Shown here piece after piece: positions 4,955 to 5,595 of a DNA stretch of 5,595 nt; position 1 is the stretch's first letter; the number at the start of each line of letters is the position of its first letter. The stretch is from an uncultured Synechococcus sp. Lineage in GTDB: Bacteria > Cyanobacteriota > Cyanobacteriia > PCC-6307 > Cyanobiaceae. The DNA is taken from the NCBI GenBank assembly GCA_937975655.1, contig CALJTZ010000061.1, positions 1-5,595 of the forward strand. Reading direction: 5' to 3'. The notes beneath the pieces are model-generated. The model searched no databases, had not been told where the DNA came from, and was given only the letters and a program-made list of their open reading frames with translations. The translations under genes were made by a program, and so were the position numbers.

Positions 4955-5595
4955 TCAGTCCGCCGCTGTCAGCCCCGCATCCAGCGGTCGCAGATTCAGG
5001 CCACGGCCAAGCAAGTCGGTCTTGATCTGTTCCACCGTCAACACGCCGTCGTGCAGCAACGACGCCAGCAGCGCCGCCGACGCCTTGCCCTGCTCGAGCG
5101 CCTGGGCGATGTGGTCGATGCTGCCGGCCCCGCCGGAGGCGATCACCGGCACCGCCACGGCTTCCGCCACCGCCCGGGTGAGGTTGAGCTCGTAACCCGC
5201 CTGGGTGCCATCGCCATCCATGGAGGTGAGCAGGATCTCACCGGCACCCAACGAAGCGGCCCGCGCCGCCCACTCCACCACGTCGAGACCCGTCGGCGTG
5301 CGTCCGCCGTGCAGGTACACCTCGAAACGCGACGGATCGTCGCCGCGACGCTTGGCATCGATGGCGCACACCACGCACTGACTGCCGAACTCGCTCGCGA
5401 TGGCGGTGATGAGTTCGGGATTCTGGACCGCCGAGGTGTTCACGCTCACCTTGTCCGCTCCGGCGCGCAACATGCGGCGCGCGTCCTCGACCGCGCGAAT
5501 TCCGCCACCGACCGTGAACGGAATGAACACTTGCTCAGCGGTTCGCGAAACGACATCGATCATCGTGTCACGCCCGTCCGACGATGCGGTAGATC
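4955..5595 (-). CDS. hisF: Imidazole glycerol phosphate synthase subunit HisF, 5' end beyond window
   Basis: HisF is the cyclase subunit of imidazole glycerol phosphate synthase. With HisH-supplied ammonia it converts PRFAR to imidazole glycerol phosphate and AICAR in histidine biosynthesis. About 213 C-terminal codons of the roughly 255 typical are present; the reading frame runs open off the right edge, so the N-terminal catalytic Asp (D11 in Thermotoga HisF) is not seen. Visible (beta/alpha)8-barrel motifs are IPFTVGGGI (phosphate-binding turn, about 5524-5498), GADKVSVNTSAV, CAIDAKR with the second catalytic Asp (codon 5359-5357), GAGEILLTSMDGDGTQAGYE, VPVIASGGAGS, and the C-terminal ALLASLLHDGVLTVEQIK. 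The stop TGA is at 4957-4955. ATG at 5563 is internal, because homology clearly continues upstream (TASSDGRDT). Proline codons are mainly CCG, whereas glyQ mainly uses CCC. The N-terminal half reads unlike picocyanobacterial HisF as I remember it. Confidence 0.95.
   Translation of the reverse strand, partial: STASSDGRDTMIDVVSRTAEQVFIPFTVGGGIRAVEDARRMLRAGADKVSVNTSAVQNPELITAIASEFGSQCVVCAIDAKRRGDDPSRFEVYLHGGRTPTGLDVVEWAARAASLGAGEILLTSMDGDGTQAGYELNLTRAVAEAVAVPVIASGGAGSIDHIAQALEQGKASAALLASLLHDGVLTVEQIKTDLLGRGLNLRPLDAGLTAAD

Noticed and set aside
5143..5563. ATG at 5563 as the hisF start
   Set aside because: The frame continues upstream with recognisable HisF sequence (TASSDGRDT) to the window edge, so this Met is internal.
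1..5595. CRISPR array, insertion sequence, integron, toxin-antitoxin or defence genes; HIP1 (GCGATCGC) repeats
   Set aside because: No regularly spaced repeats, transposase or integrase motifs or terminal repeats are seen, and I found no HIP1 octamer. Nearly every stretch is explained by housekeeping genes.

Overview
The window looks like ordinary chromosome from a high-GC picocyanobacterium of the Synechococcus/Cyanobium type. Four things point there: GC-rich DNA with strong G/C bias at third codon positions, a UbiE/MenG-type quinone methyltransferase beside hisF, separate-subunit glycyl-tRNA synthetase (GlyQ), and a short ComEC whose C-terminal domain lacks metal ligands. This assignment rests on protein-family recognition from memory, not on a search.

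Layout from left to right. At the left edge is a perfect 12-bp hairpin, probably the terminator of the minus-strand tRNA-Ser(CGA) at 45-129. Just upstream of the tRNA, on the same strand, is comEC (167-2155), the inner-membrane DNA-uptake channel. A 58-bp divergent spacer separates comEC from a plus-strand gene (2214-2861) for a small secreted LysM protein. That gene converges on glyQ (2858-3721, minus) with a 4-bp overlap. A 150-bp gap upstream of glyQ holds a striking 17+17 nt inverted repeat. Beyond it lie menG/ubiE (3872-4588), a two-segment membrane protein of unknown function (4563-4925) and the 3' part of hisF (4955 to the right edge), all on the minus strand and closely packed. They look like one transcription unit running hisF, membrane protein, menG, with glyQ last and perhaps separately controlled.

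The genes serve different processes: Ser-UCG decoding, glycine charging, histidine/purine metabolism (HisF), phylloquinone methylation for photosystem I (MenG), DNA uptake (ComEC) and cell-envelope binding (LysM). Clustering therefore looks like conserved neighbourhood, not one pathway. I see no mobile element, CRISPR array, toxin-antitoxin pair or defence system, and no evidence of a new system. The points most worth checking are the hairpin between menG and glyQ, a direct repeat before the membrane-protein gene that resembles the RpaB HLR1 site, the atypical N-terminal half of HisF, and two poorly characterised protein domains.
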